From positions 1 to 64,000 of the forward strand of contig JASAND010007661.1 in the NCBI GenBank assembly GCA_030248195.1: a stretch of 64,000 nucleotides of DNA. Direction: 5' to 3'. This stretch comes from Trissonchulus latispiculum (Eukaryota; Nematoda; Enoplea; Enoplida; Ironidae). The notes under the pieces are model-generated. The model saw nothing but the letters and a program-made list of their open reading frames with translations, did no database searches and was not told where the DNA came from. Below are positions 1-10,241 of this stretch, one piece after another (the first letter of the stretch is position 1; each line of letters opens with the position of its first letter). The position numbers and the translations under genes are program-made.

Positions 1-2590
1 CAACTGAACCTGTGATTGTGAAGACTGCACATGAGGCACTGCGTGATTAGGCACACAAGGATTTTGACCCAAATTTTGGCCAGGTGGAGGCGGATTTTGA
101 CATGGGGGCGAACCCCCCGAATTCGGAATCTGAGGGCTATTTGACGCAGCCGCAATTACAGTAGCATGTCCAGAACCGTAAAAAGTTTGATAATCAAGAC
201 TTATGGGTGCCCCCTGATCATTCGACACCTGAGGGAACGACGGGCCGGCCACAGGAGAAAAAACTGTTTGGGGCACAGCAGGTGTTGAAAGTGATTTGGG
301 GGTGAAATCTAACGTATAAGCTCCCAAACTTTCAAAACGATTTTCAATAGGGGGCTCCTGGTCTTTTGTGTTGTCACAAGACATATTTATAATACAAAAC
401 TGATTCTGACGACGACCCCAAGGCTTTCCCCCTGAAATATTTGGACCCGGGTTTGGGGGAGGTGGGGGTGGATTCTGAGCTTGGGGGAAGGATGGTTGGA
501 GTTGGGGGTTTTCTTTTGGGAGGGCACACCCTCCACTCTGTACCTGCGTACCTCGCCCCATCATTGGCAGTAAAATACTTGATTCAACATTTCAGCATAA
601 TGGGTCTCGAAAAATTTGGCCTATAGAGTAATTTGAGGGGAGGGGGAGATGCCCCCATCATCTAGCCCGCTGGGGGTTTTCAGGATTTTTCCCCAATCCA
701 TAATTAGTGCTTAGTGGCAACAATTTTTTGTAAAAAACTAAAGCAAAAATCAAACTTTAGTGAAAACTGTAATTTAAGACTGAAATTTTGGTCAAGGTCA
801 CCATTTCTCGACATCTACCACATGACACGGTCGCCACATGTGAAGTTCGAGACTACGTATGTGAGTAAAATGCACTAATTATTAAATAAAACTAGTTGAC
901 TGACTAGAGTTTAGGATAAGACTAGATCACGAGGTAACAGTGTGGTGTGCGATGTCGAGAAATGCTGACCGTAATTAACTGAAAGAAATATTTGAAAATA
1001 ACACAATTTACTCTTCTAATTCACGAAAATAGCAACAATCAAAGGATAACTTTACAGAAATATAATAGCAAACAAAATTCAGCAAGCACCAATAACTTTA
1101 TCAAACTTTACCCGACTCCCTGAACCCCCAAAAGTTCGCTGGCGCTACTCTACAAAAACCCCCGACCAAACTCTAGCTCAACCTCCCTTCAACTAACCTG
1201 TTCAAGCTTGAACTAATTTTTGAGATTAGCTAATTGACTGATGAATTTAGACAGGACTTGGAAAAATACTGAGCGTTTGTCAAACTTTGTAAAATTCGAA
1301 CAAATTTGTATGTTTCCTGTAAGCGCTTACTTCACAATAGAAAGACAACACTGTTGGAGAGCCAATAACGCGTAAATATGAATATATAGAAAACTAAACA
1401 AAAACCCGACCGCTCTGTATCAAAGAAAAACTCAAGACTTGATTCGATCCACTACTGCGAGGATGTGGTGGCGCTATTAAGATAAGTTCAGAACTTATTC
1501 TGTAAAATTTTGATCTTAAGAATTTAAGTTTAAAGTTTTGTGTCCGGGACACTTTAGTAATAGATGGTTGTATTAGCAGTAGTAGGTTGTCTTAAAATCC
1601 GATACTTGGTTTGCGTTCAACCCTTCACGGATTTAGATAATAATGGTTTGCTTTAGTATTCAAGTAGCTATATACCTAATTGTGACATATTTTAGTTACT
1701 ATCTTTAATACCTAAACCACAACATGTTTTAATATCTTCAATACCAAAATCTCCGAGTTGTAGCTACTTTCTAGAAGAGAATACAACAGGTTCAAAATAC
1801 AAAAGTGCATTAAACTTCCTTCCTATCAAAGTATTGCATATTGCAGCCAACGTTTCATTATGACTGAACAGCCGAATCTGGGACACTACCATGGATGGTA
1901 AATTAGCACAGTGGGAAGACTAGTGTCTTCTGTGCCATCAGACATTTCGATGGAATTTAAAGACGTGGATCCTCGGATAAGTTATAACTGTTTCTTTAAG
2001 TGTTCATAGAAAAGATGTATTTTGATTAGGTACTGAAATTAACATAGCGGAAAGGACCATAATTGTGGGCGCCTGATTAGAGTTGAAGATACGCTTGGTG
2101 TAGAATCACCAGTAGGTAAGTAGTCACCCCTTAGTGCTATTGTGCTTTCGAGTTGAGAGAGAAGGTTAGTTGCCAGGATTGTGTTGGTCAAGGGATGCTT
2201 CTAGGAAGTTTCCCTTGCATAATACGCCAACTAGAAGGAAAATTAATGTTAAATTGAGAGTTCTTTAAATCAGCAAAGTGCATTTAGTGTCTGGCTCTGG
2301 TGTTATGTTATTTTAAATTCACTAATTTACGCATGAATCATCCTTTTAATTTTGGGTACATTAGTTTCCTAGTTTAGCGGTATCGTGTTGGATTTGGGAA
2401 GCAATGTCATGTGGGGTGAAAAAGGTCCCCATGTGACTTGCAACTTCTCAATCCAGCTGAGTGTAATATATTAAAATGATGAAGCTATGGCAGATTTTCC
2501 TAGCTTTCCTATTTGAGTGCTCGGCCACCCTTCCCCTTTTCTTCTTCACTTCTTCCTCTTCTTTTCCTGTCTTCCCTTTTTTGGTCCTGC
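1..2590. other. AT-rich intergenic DNA, no gene recognised
   Basis: No reading frame here looks like a protein: frames are short and low in complexity. I see no RNA gene and no complete mobile element. A core-promoter-like GTATATAG motif lies near 2604-2612, just to the right, but it precedes no convincing gene. Confidence 0.5.
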
Positions 2591-3149
2591 ACCCTCCGAG
2601 CGGGTATATAGGTTTCAGCCATCCTAGTCACTATTGATATGCGGGGGGCAATCGTTATCGGTATCTAAGATCTCGGTTGCCCTGAGTGTGACTGCGGCCA
2701 CCTTAGCATCGAGCTAAGGGGCCAATAACCGCACGTCAGATCTGCTTGGGGGTCATGTTTTCTGTCCGTGACCTTTGTCTCTCCGCCTCTTTGTCTGCCA
2801 ATCTGCGGACCGCGGGGAGCAGCACGCAAAAGGTCTCTTCGAGTACCTGAACAGTGCTGGGCACCACGACAAAAAAAACTCAAGACTTACTACTTTTCAT
2901 TCTTGCATCAGACCACCCCTAAGTAGCCAGTCAGAAAAGGCCTATTTCTTTCGAAGGACTCCTGGAAGATTTTGGTTGGATAAAGATTTCTATCTAGTTT
3001 GGTTGGGAAGACAGCGCCGCCTAGCTTCTGAAAAAACTGATTAAAACACGTTACAAAAACTGGTTTAGGGTCGAATCTCAAACACGTGAATTTCACAAAT
3101 AAACTTCCCAACATTTCTAGAAACACACACTTAAATCTACCCACAAAAC

Positions 3150-3195
3150 ACATTCTAAAATACCCACCCGTTACATCTCCCCACGGCTTACCGCC
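3150..3195 (-). repeat. Polypurine tract / LTR start relic (gypsy-like)
   Basis: Read on the minus strand, a purine-rich GGGGAGA tract is followed at once by TGTAACGGG, starting at 3175. The same arrangement (GGGGAGA then TGTAACGG) occurs at 40075-40064. This is what the junction between a retroelement interior and its 3' LTR looks like: polypurine tract, then TG. The flanking gene-distal sequence also resembles the other copy (CCGTTACATCTCCCCA followed by GGCTyrCC on the plus strand). The far end of this LTR was not located. A 140-codon minus-strand frame crossing the junction is therefore not a gene. Confidence 0.35.
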
Positions 3196-3444
3196 CGAGC
3201 TCCTGCGAGGGAACCTCGTACGGAAAAAGTCATTTAAAGTTGAGCACCAAGAAATTTTAAATAGATTTTTACATGGTCTCCGTGAAGTTAAGAAACAAAC
3301 ACAATACGTCCAAACAATAGTTTTGTTCAAAACGCTTGTAAGTTAAATATGTAATTGTTTCTATCAGTCTTGAGTTTTGACTTACTAGATTTACTTTTCA
3401 GAATTATTTACTTTCAGAAAAATACATACATTTTACCCAGTTAC

Positions 3445-3598
3445 AAATTTAGGACGACAAAAGTGCCCACGAAACCAAAGCTTACTCACTCACCGCACCC
3501 CTATACGTTTTTATTTTTTCAACCTTAAACCTGAAATTGCTAAACTACTGGGTCACCGGGTCAGAGGTCCACCGTGTTCTGACCCAGTTCCATCTTTG
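3445..3598. repeat. Decayed fragment of the GACCCGGT-type MITE
   Basis: This stretch aligns by eye, in reverse complement, with the left end of the MITE at 37180. Shared landmarks are CTCACCGCACCCC, then GGGTCACCGGGTCAG, then an end reading GACCCAGTTCCATCTTTG, where the intact copy has the reverse complement of CAGGGATGAAACCGGGTC. It is shorter and more diverged than the 37-kb copy, so it is an old remnant. It holds no coding capacity. Confidence 0.6.
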
Positions 3599-4384
3599 AA
3601 CCCAAAAGGATCCCCCATAAGGACGACCGCTGACATCTCTACTCTATCTGAATTGACACTTAGGGCGGGTAAAAGAGGAAATTAAAGGTCACAGTGAACG
3701 ACATACGCAAATATGATCAACTTAACAGTTTAAGGTTTAAATTGAAATAAATTTAATCGCAGTTTCAAATATAGTTGGCAACTTTTGTGCAGTTAGTTGT
3801 ATGTTTTTCTCAAATTATGCCGATGTGTTAACTAAACTAAACTTTTAAAAAGAAAACAATCACCCAAATACTCAAGTAAACTACATATTTCCCCAACGCT
3901 TTACCTCTACCTTTATCTTTACCTGTATGGATGCGTTTTCACGCATGTCTGATTGATTGGTAAAATTTTAAAAACTTTTAAATTTTCTAAGGGGGACCAT
4001 GGGTAACCAAATATTTTGTCATGGTTCTTGTTGAAACATCTTATGGGGTATTCTAATCGTAATCAATTCGTAATTATTTGTTATTCGTTCGTTCGTTCGT
4101 TATTTGCCAGTAACTTGTATATATTTTGCTGTTGCAAAAACCTTATAACTTTACAATAAATTGTGCAATTTGATATGGTTTAATAAAAACAAAGTTAACG
4201 TAACCGTTTTTCGTAAACGTCACAAGACCTTTAACTTAACGCATGAAGAGGTTTACGGCAGAAGTGTTGGAAAAGGAGAAATAATAGGCAGAGAAATCGT
4301 GCTGAGTTAAGTGGCAGGTGATTAATAGTCCTCCCAAATTCCAGTAGTAAAATGTGGGAGAAACGACACACAGCCCATTCGGCT

Positions 4385-5125
4385 TCATGACCATGGCTGA
4401 GGTCCCCAGATTAAATCTAAGTCTTAAAGACTTTATTGAGCGCCCTGCTGTGTAGTTTCCAATCTAAAGTCTAATAGAAAGGTCAAATGGTGGTAAACTC
4501 CAATACAGCTCAAAGTTAAATAGAGGGGACCCCAGTAGTGAATACTAAAGAAAACTAATTGTAATGTTGCAAATATAACTGACTTTAATAAAAGTTTTAA
4601 GCTCATGCAAAAGTAAACTAACCAAAAACTTTGAAAGCACTAATTAAAGTAAATTAAAATAATTTTCTAGGAGTTTTTATAATCAATCGATATCTATTCC
4701 TTTTCTATTTCCATTTTCTCGATGTGCCAAAATCAATTAATAAAATAAGTTTAGAAAGAGATGAGGACTCGTGAAATCTCAAATTGTAAATGTGACTTGA
4801 CTTTGGAAAATACTTGGGCACACGATAATGCAAATAATTTTATAAAAATCTAGAAATAAAGAACTAATTTTTAATTAAATTTGTGCTTTAAATTCTATTT
4901 TAAAAGTTTTCGTTATAATTGAAGAGTCAACTGTATTTGCAAATTACAATTTGTTATTTTAAATAGTCAAATCTGGGCCCCTCTACCTTAGTCTGAACTG
5001 TGTTAGAGTTGACCATCATTTGACCTTTCTATTAGACTTAAATCGGAAATTGCACAACAGGATGTCATGAAGAATAAAGTCATCAAAGCTAAGATTTTGT
5101 TTGGAGGTCCCAGCTATGGTAATCA
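4385..5125. repeat. Foldback (long inverted repeat) element upstream of receptor 1
   Basis: The arms at about 4385-4540 and 4972-5125 are imperfect reverse complements, around 75-80% identical by eye. Both contain GTCTAATAGAAAGGTCAAATG and, further out, ACTTTATT next to CCTG-TGTGyA. The AT-rich loop of about 430 bp between them is non-coding. This is the form of a foldback or MITE-type element. Its right arm ends about 150 bp before the receptor start codon, so it may contribute to the promoter region. No target-site duplication was identified. Confidence 0.6.
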
Positions 5126-5267
5126 AGTCGGACATTCTTCAGCCAGACGGCGGCCAAATTTTCAAAATCGCATTTACGTATGAAGCTATGTAGCTTTAAA
5201 CTCAGTCCTTATAGATAGATATAAGGGTAGTGTAGCGTAAGCGACGTAGTTGGGGTGTTGTTGCCAT

Positions 5268-5277
5268 GTGGTTTTAG
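5268..5277 (+). promoter_or_regulatory. Putative 3' splice site just 5' of the receptor 1 start
   Basis: A TGTGGTTTTAG-like acceptor ends two bases before the ATG at 5280. The other two receptors show the same arrangement (TTGTTTCAG before 24916, and TTGTTTCAG 17 bases before 54154). In nematodes this position fits spliced-leader addition or a leader intron. No transcript evidence is available here. Confidence 0.4.
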
Positions 5278-5279
5278 GT

Positions 5280-6287
5280 ATGCCATCGCCGGTCATACCA
5301 GTTCAACTTGACGATGCAGTTGCCGGTGCAGTACTGTTTGTTCCTTCAGTAATTGGATTCGTCGTATATGTCGCCTTTGTCTATACTGTATTTGCCAACA
5401 AAGAATATCGAGAAAACAGTTATTTCCATTTGGCCGCATCTTTAGGAGTGTGCGAGTGTATAGCCTTGCTTTTAATAATCGCATATGAAGCTCCGTGTAT
5501 TTTCGCAAACCGCCTGTTTGGAGGCGAACGATTTGGAAAAATAGTTGGAGCTGCTGTTAGTTTTCTATGGTTTTTCGGTTTACCAATAACATGCTGCCTT
5601 GCATTTAATCGATATTTTTCTATATGCAGAAAAGGTAAATACACTGCGATATTCACGACAAGAAATGTCATTAAAGTAGAAATGATATCAGTGGCTTTTG
5701 GAGCAACTTTTGGAATTATAACAGGAATGCATTGCTGTCATCTCATGTTACGTCCAGAATTATATACTTGGGCTTGGAATATCAAAAGCTTCGGGGGATT
5801 TATGATAAGCAATATCGATATAATTATCTGTATATTCTGCACGTTATTGTCCGCAGTACTGAACAGTTTTGTGTTTCGAGTTTACTTAAAGCTTCATCGT
5901 ACCATTGCTCCCAGCTTACCCGGTGAAATTCAGGAAGCAAAGAGACGTGAAAGAGAATTTCGATTGTTCTTTCAATTTTTCATAATCGCTATCTACTTTA
6001 CCGTATATTCAGTAGCATTTACCATCGCACCATTTCTGAATCCTTCGAAATGGGTGGGTTTATGGATAGCAGTAATGTATGTATTTCAGTGCTCTTTAAA
6101 TGGGTATGTGTATTTTGCTTTCAATCGCCAGATGCGCAATAAAGCCTTTGGTTGGATTCATGAATCAACTTTACGTGTGAAACATTTTCTTTGGATTAAA
6201 AAGTTTGTTTCTGGTCCCCGCACTGCAGAACGGACTCAACAACCTCATCCACCGGTGGCTCTGGAAACTATTGACAAAGTGGGCTAA
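5280..6287 (+). CDS. Intronless 7TM chemoreceptor-like GPCR (receptor 1)
   Basis: This encodes a 335-residue seven-transmembrane protein, probably a nematode chemosensory receptor acting in the plasma membrane of sensory cilia; the ligand is unknown. Hydrophobic segments lie at about residues 13-38, 47-70, 85-110, 131-150, 174-200, 228-252 and 259-281. An NRY at 110-112 stands in the DRY position at the end of TM3. TM7 carries NGYVYFAFNR in place of NPxxY, and a basic KRREREFRLFFQ run leads into TM6. I start at the ATG at 5280: the frame can be read back to a TTG at 5250, but a splice-acceptor-like GGTTTTAG ends at 5277, two bases before this ATG, which suggests a 5'UTR intron or trans-splice site. 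Receptor 2 at 24916 is about three quarters identical. This copy has an extra basic C-terminal tail of roughly 40 residues. The exact chemoreceptor family (srx/srsx/srt-like) is not resolved. Confidence 0.85.
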   Translation: MPSPVIPVQLDDAVAGAVLFVPSVIGFVVYVAFVYTVFANKEYRENSYFHLAASLGVCECIALLLIIAYEAPCIFANRLFGGERFGKIVGAAVSFLWFFGLPITCCLAFNRYFSICRKGKYTAIFTTRNVIKVEMISVAFGATFGIITGMHCCHLMLRPELYTWAWNIKSFGGFMISNIDIIICIFCTLLSAVLNSFVFRVYLKLHRTIAPSLPGEIQEAKRREREFRLFFQFFIIAIYFTVYSVAFTIAPFLNPSKWVGLWIAVMYVFQCSLNGYVYFAFNRQMRNKAFGWIHESTLRVKHFLWIKKFVSGPRTAERTQQPHPPVALETIDKVG

Positions 6288-8029
6288 CATTATCCTTACC
6301 TTTAACTCCTGGCAAGCTAAACATATAGCTGGCAGTTAGCTAAACGGCAATTAATGCCTATTAGTTCCTGCTTAATTTAACTGCAATCTTAGCAGTAGTT
6401 AATTGACAGCTAGCTACCAGCTCCTACCAACTGATGGTGTTACAGACTTTGCATGTATCGTTATCCTCAGATTTAACGTTAGTGTGAACAAGAAACTCAT
6501 AGCGCTACAATTGGCATGAGTCCATTCCTAGGAGCTAGACGGTGGCGGTAGTGTTCAGGTATATGGCGTTTCCATATTTTGATGTATTTACCATGTATTC
6601 GATACAGATGTTATTATCTGTTAACTGTTAACGAATGATAGCTGTTAACGAAAGTGGCTCAATATGAACTGCATTGTTGCGACACTGAGATTTCTACATA
6701 TCTTTAAAACATAGCTGGTTCCTGTTTGAGTTTTTATCACAAGGGGGCAATGGCTGAATCTTGACGGTGATTTACTAATTTGCTCAGGCATAATTTTTCA
6801 TGCGGAAATTGTTAATTAAAGTGAATTAAATTTAAATTTTATAATCCATATGTTTCTAGAGGGGGCTCCATTTTGATACTTTTATAAGTAGCAGCAAGGA
6901 AAACACAAGGCCCCCTTTGGTTGAAGCAAAATTATTGATTTCGTTGAATCAGCAGCAATATGCAAAAATTAGCTTAGAAAGTTATTACAGTTGCACCATA
7001 AATTTTCATATAGGCCGGCGGCGCGGCGAATTGTGTCAGCTCAAGACAGTCTTGTGTAGCCAGTTACAGTCAAGCGTAATGTTCTGGTCCGTCCAGCATA
7101 CCTTTATGTCGATTTTGTGCATTTAGATTTCAACTTCAAAGGAATTTAGGATGAGAGGAAATATACATAGCAAGTCTCCAATGTCGAGTCAAGATCTCAA
7201 ATGTTTCGTTAAAACGAGATAATGTTCAACCTAATTGCAATGCTACCAAGTATCTGTTGCTATCTATTGCCATCAAACAAATTACAACCAACCTGAGGAC
7301 TTAAAATACCGAGAATCTCCTAGAGAACTGCGAATTCGAATTCCGTGTCGTTAACATTAGTCGTCCCCATGATCTGTTTAATTTTAACGAATAGCGTTTG
7401 CAATTGCCGGAATAAGGGAGATCGACAAATATACCCCTCGCGTTTGTAAAGGGTAACCAAATTGGTAGGGAGAGGAAGTAGCCAACTGAGGTCCTCGCTT
7501 GGAGGAGGGGGATCGCTAAAACATATCTCGTTTGTGGGGACGAGAAGGGTTGGCAGAAAAGGTGAACAGTGGACCACAGCAATAAAGTTTAAGAATAGCA
7601 TAAGAATAGCAATTCAAAAATTTATAGGACTTAGCCTTCTGCTTTTCCACAGACATTCTCATACTTTTTGGTGCAGTCCATGGCTGATTCTGACTGGCTG
7701 TTGACAACCCACCTCAAATGGGGGGCCCTTTGGGAACTCAGGTTACCGTAGTCGTTTATTCACACATTTGTGGGGTGAGTCAGCCGTTAGCGAACATAGC
7801 ATGTACCTGCAGCTGATAACAGAGAACCTGCCAGCTGCCACACTCTTATCTATTATGTACTCTTGGTGTTGTATCTAAACTAAGACTGCATTCACATGAA
7901 CAATATGACGAAAAGAACATTATCGTTCTGTTATCATAAATGCATTGTATCAGAAGTATCAGGAATATGTCATTCAAATTATATTTTTTACAGCAAGTAA
8001 ACGAATTGCTTCTATTCTATAACGGCCAA
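6288..8029. other. Intergenic DNA between receptor 1 and the Cys-rich gene
   Basis: No supported gene was found. Several overlapping short frames at 7300-7710 lie on both strands and have no recognisable composition. The region is the shared 3' flank of two convergent genes, receptor 1 (+) and the cysteine-rich protein (-). Confidence 0.45.
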
Positions 8030-9585
8030 TCAAGTAAGCTTCCGCGTACACATGTTATTGTAGCAGTAGTTGCTCGCACAATCGACGTTGCTACTGCAGT
8101 AGGCCCCACAGCCAGCTTTACCGAGTTGTATCAAACGCGGAACCTGAACATCCAGACTGCAACGATCATTATGGCATTTCCCGCTATAGCAGTCACTGTC
8201 ATTAGAACAGTAACTACCGCCAACTACTTTTCCAGGAATTGGGCTATCGTGGCTGCAGTGCCCTTGATAACACTTTCCACTGTAGCATGAAATGTCAAAC
8301 TCGCATTCGTTTCCACCACCCAGCTTTCCAGGGATTGGACTGTCTCCACCACATCGATCTAAGTGACATTTGCCGCTGTAACAATCACTGTCGTTAGTGC
8401 AAAAGCTACCTCCACGTACTCTACCAGGAATGCTACTCGCATGCCCACACATTCCTTCATAGCATTTTCCACTGTAACATTCATTATCTTGGTCGCAACT
8501 GCTACCTCCACCCAGTTTTCCTTGAATAGGACTGTCGGCGCTACACCTCTCCATGGAACACTTTCCACTGTAACAGTCACTGTGGTTAGTGCAAAAGCTA
8601 CCTCCTCGCACTTTGCCGGCAATGCAACTGTCATGAGCGCAAATGCCTTCATAGCATTTCCCACTGTAACATTCATTATCTTGGTCACAGCCACTACCAC
8701 CTCCCAGCCTTCCAGGAATTGCGCTGTCCCTACCACATCTATCTAAATGACATTTTCCGCTGTAGCATTCACTATCATTAGTACAGAAACTGCCTCCGCG
8801 TACTTTCCCAGGAATACTGCTACCGTGTGCACACATTCCTTCGTAACATTTTTCACTGTAACATTCGTTGTCTTGATTGCAACTGCCACCGTCACCCAGT
8901 TTTCCCGGAATCGGACTGTCTGTACTACATCGTTCCAAATAACACTTACCACTGTAACAGTCACTGTTCTTACTACAATAGCTGCCTCCGCGTACTTTAC
9001 CGGGAATGCTGCTGTCATGCGCACACATCCCTTCATAGCATTTACCACTGTAACATTCAGTGTTCTGATTACAGTCACTACCTCCTCCCAGCTTTCCGGG
9101 AATTGGGCTATCCCTAGCACATCGTTCTATATGACTAATGCATTTTCCGCTGTAGCATTCTGTATTATTGCTACAAAAACTGCCACCACGCACTTTTCCT
9201 GGAATAGTACTCTCATGTGCGCATACTCCTTCATAACATTTTTCACTGTAGCATTCACTGTCATGATCGCAGTCACTACCTCCTCCCAGTTTTCCAGGAA
9301 TCGGACTATCTACGCCGCATCGTTCCATGTAACACTTTCCGCTGTAACAGTCATCGTCGTTCCTGCAGTGGCTACCTTCTGATGCTTTCCCAGGAATTGT
9401 GCTCTCTCTTGTGCATTGATTATAGTAACAATTGCCACTGTAACATTCACTGTTACTGTCACAATAACCCCCTCCACCAACTTTTCCGGGAATTGACAGT
9501 TTTTTGCCAACCAGATTTTCCTGATACCCGCTGTTGTCGCAGTCGAAGTTTAAATATCTGACACCAGCAATACGAGCGTGACTGC
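8030..9585 (-). CDS. Secreted cysteine-rich 15-repeat protein, main exon
   Basis: This minus-strand exon encodes 517 residues, built almost wholly of 15 repeats of about 32 residues. Each has four cysteines spaced C-x5-C-x4-C-x4-C, usually with a CYSGKC core and an IPGK(L/V) linker; repeat 4 has two extra residues and repeat 15 lacks the YSGKC core. Odd and even repeats form two alternating subtypes (CYEGxC-AH versus CxxxRC-xxDSPIPGKLG). The frame stays open above the first internal ATG (9328) to 9598, where an in-frame stop blocks it. A TGTTTTAG acceptor ends at 9586, so the exon most likely begins at 9585 with a split codon. The proposed upstream signal-peptide exon at 13549-13603 fits the phase. 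All cysteines and no membrane segment indicate an extracellular, disulphide-rich protein. The spacing recalls small disulphide modules such as the Dickkopf N-terminal type, but I cannot assign a family. Function is unknown. Confidence 0.8.
8095..9480 (-). repeat. Coding tandem array, ~96-bp unit in ~192-bp dimers
   Basis: The DNA encoding the 15 protein repeats is itself a tandem array of about 96-bp units. Two alternating versions give a higher-order period of about 192 bp. The array leaves long open frames in other frames and on the plus strand (for example 8747-9382), which are by-products of repeats free of stop codons. Members of the same subtype, such as repeats 7, 9 and 11, are more alike than neighbours, so expansion or gene conversion has worked on the two-unit block. 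Confidence 0.75.
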
Positions 9586-9971
9586 CTAAAACATGAAATC
9601 ATCAGGAACAATTGGTGCTGTGCTATAAATATTCATTATTATGAACAATGAATGGCAGGAGCAACAATGAATGGGTGGAAACCATGTATTTGTCAAGATA
9701 CTTCCTGGATATTTACAACAAGTATCCGACACGGCTGTGTGCTTTCCATACCCGAACGGGAGGTCAAATTTCGCGCACAATTGTGGAAGGCAAATTTGGG
9801 TACCCCTTGTGGAAGCAATTTTCCTTACACGTAGCTTTGAATGTTACTTTCACAATTTTACAGAATTTTTTAAAAACAGATTTTTTTAGCAAGAACAAGG
9901 TTTTTTAGACGACTTTTTAGCAAAAATAGGTGATTTTTAATGAAAATCCGGCAACTTTGAAAAATGATTGT

Positions 9972-10130
9972 TGTTAGCTAAAAAGTAACCACTTATATCA
10001 TGAACATAGTTTTGTGCTATGACTTTGAGTCTTGTGATGAGTAGTCGTGTGATATAGTTAGTGCTGTTGAGTTGCACGATAAGTGATCCTTTGTCTCGCT
10101 CTGCAAGTTCCAAACTGCGCCTGTCCTACA
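9972..10130 (+). repeat. 5' LTR of the Copia element
   Basis: 159 bp, beginning TGTTAGC and ending CCTACA. It differs from the 3' LTR at two sites (T versus C in GACTTYGAGTC, and T versus G in GCCKGTCC). It is preceded by the target-site copy ATTGT. Confidence 0.93.
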
Positions 10131-10146
10131 GGTTATGGGCCCAGTG
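10131..10146 (+). promoter_or_regulatory. Copia-type primer-binding site
   Basis: GGTTATGGGCCCAGTG directly follows the 5' LTR. It matches the primer site known from Copia-group elements, which pair with an internal fragment of initiator tRNA-Met. Confidence 0.8.
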
Positions 10147-10241
10147 GGTGACCCCAAGACTGCTTAGTATTTGGACGTTTTTGGCGTGTTTTCCTGACAT
10201 TCCTGGTAACTTTGCCTACAGCAACACTTTCCGGGGTGGAT

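Noticed and set aside
2908..3330. 140-codon minus-strand frame
   Set aside because: It crosses the polypurine tract and LTR start near 3175 and has no protein-like features beyond chance.
8359..9382. Several 100-200-codon frames on both strands over the Cys-rich gene
   Set aside because: They are by-products of the 96-bp coding repeat: monotonous Thr/Val/Ser runs with no recognisable feature.
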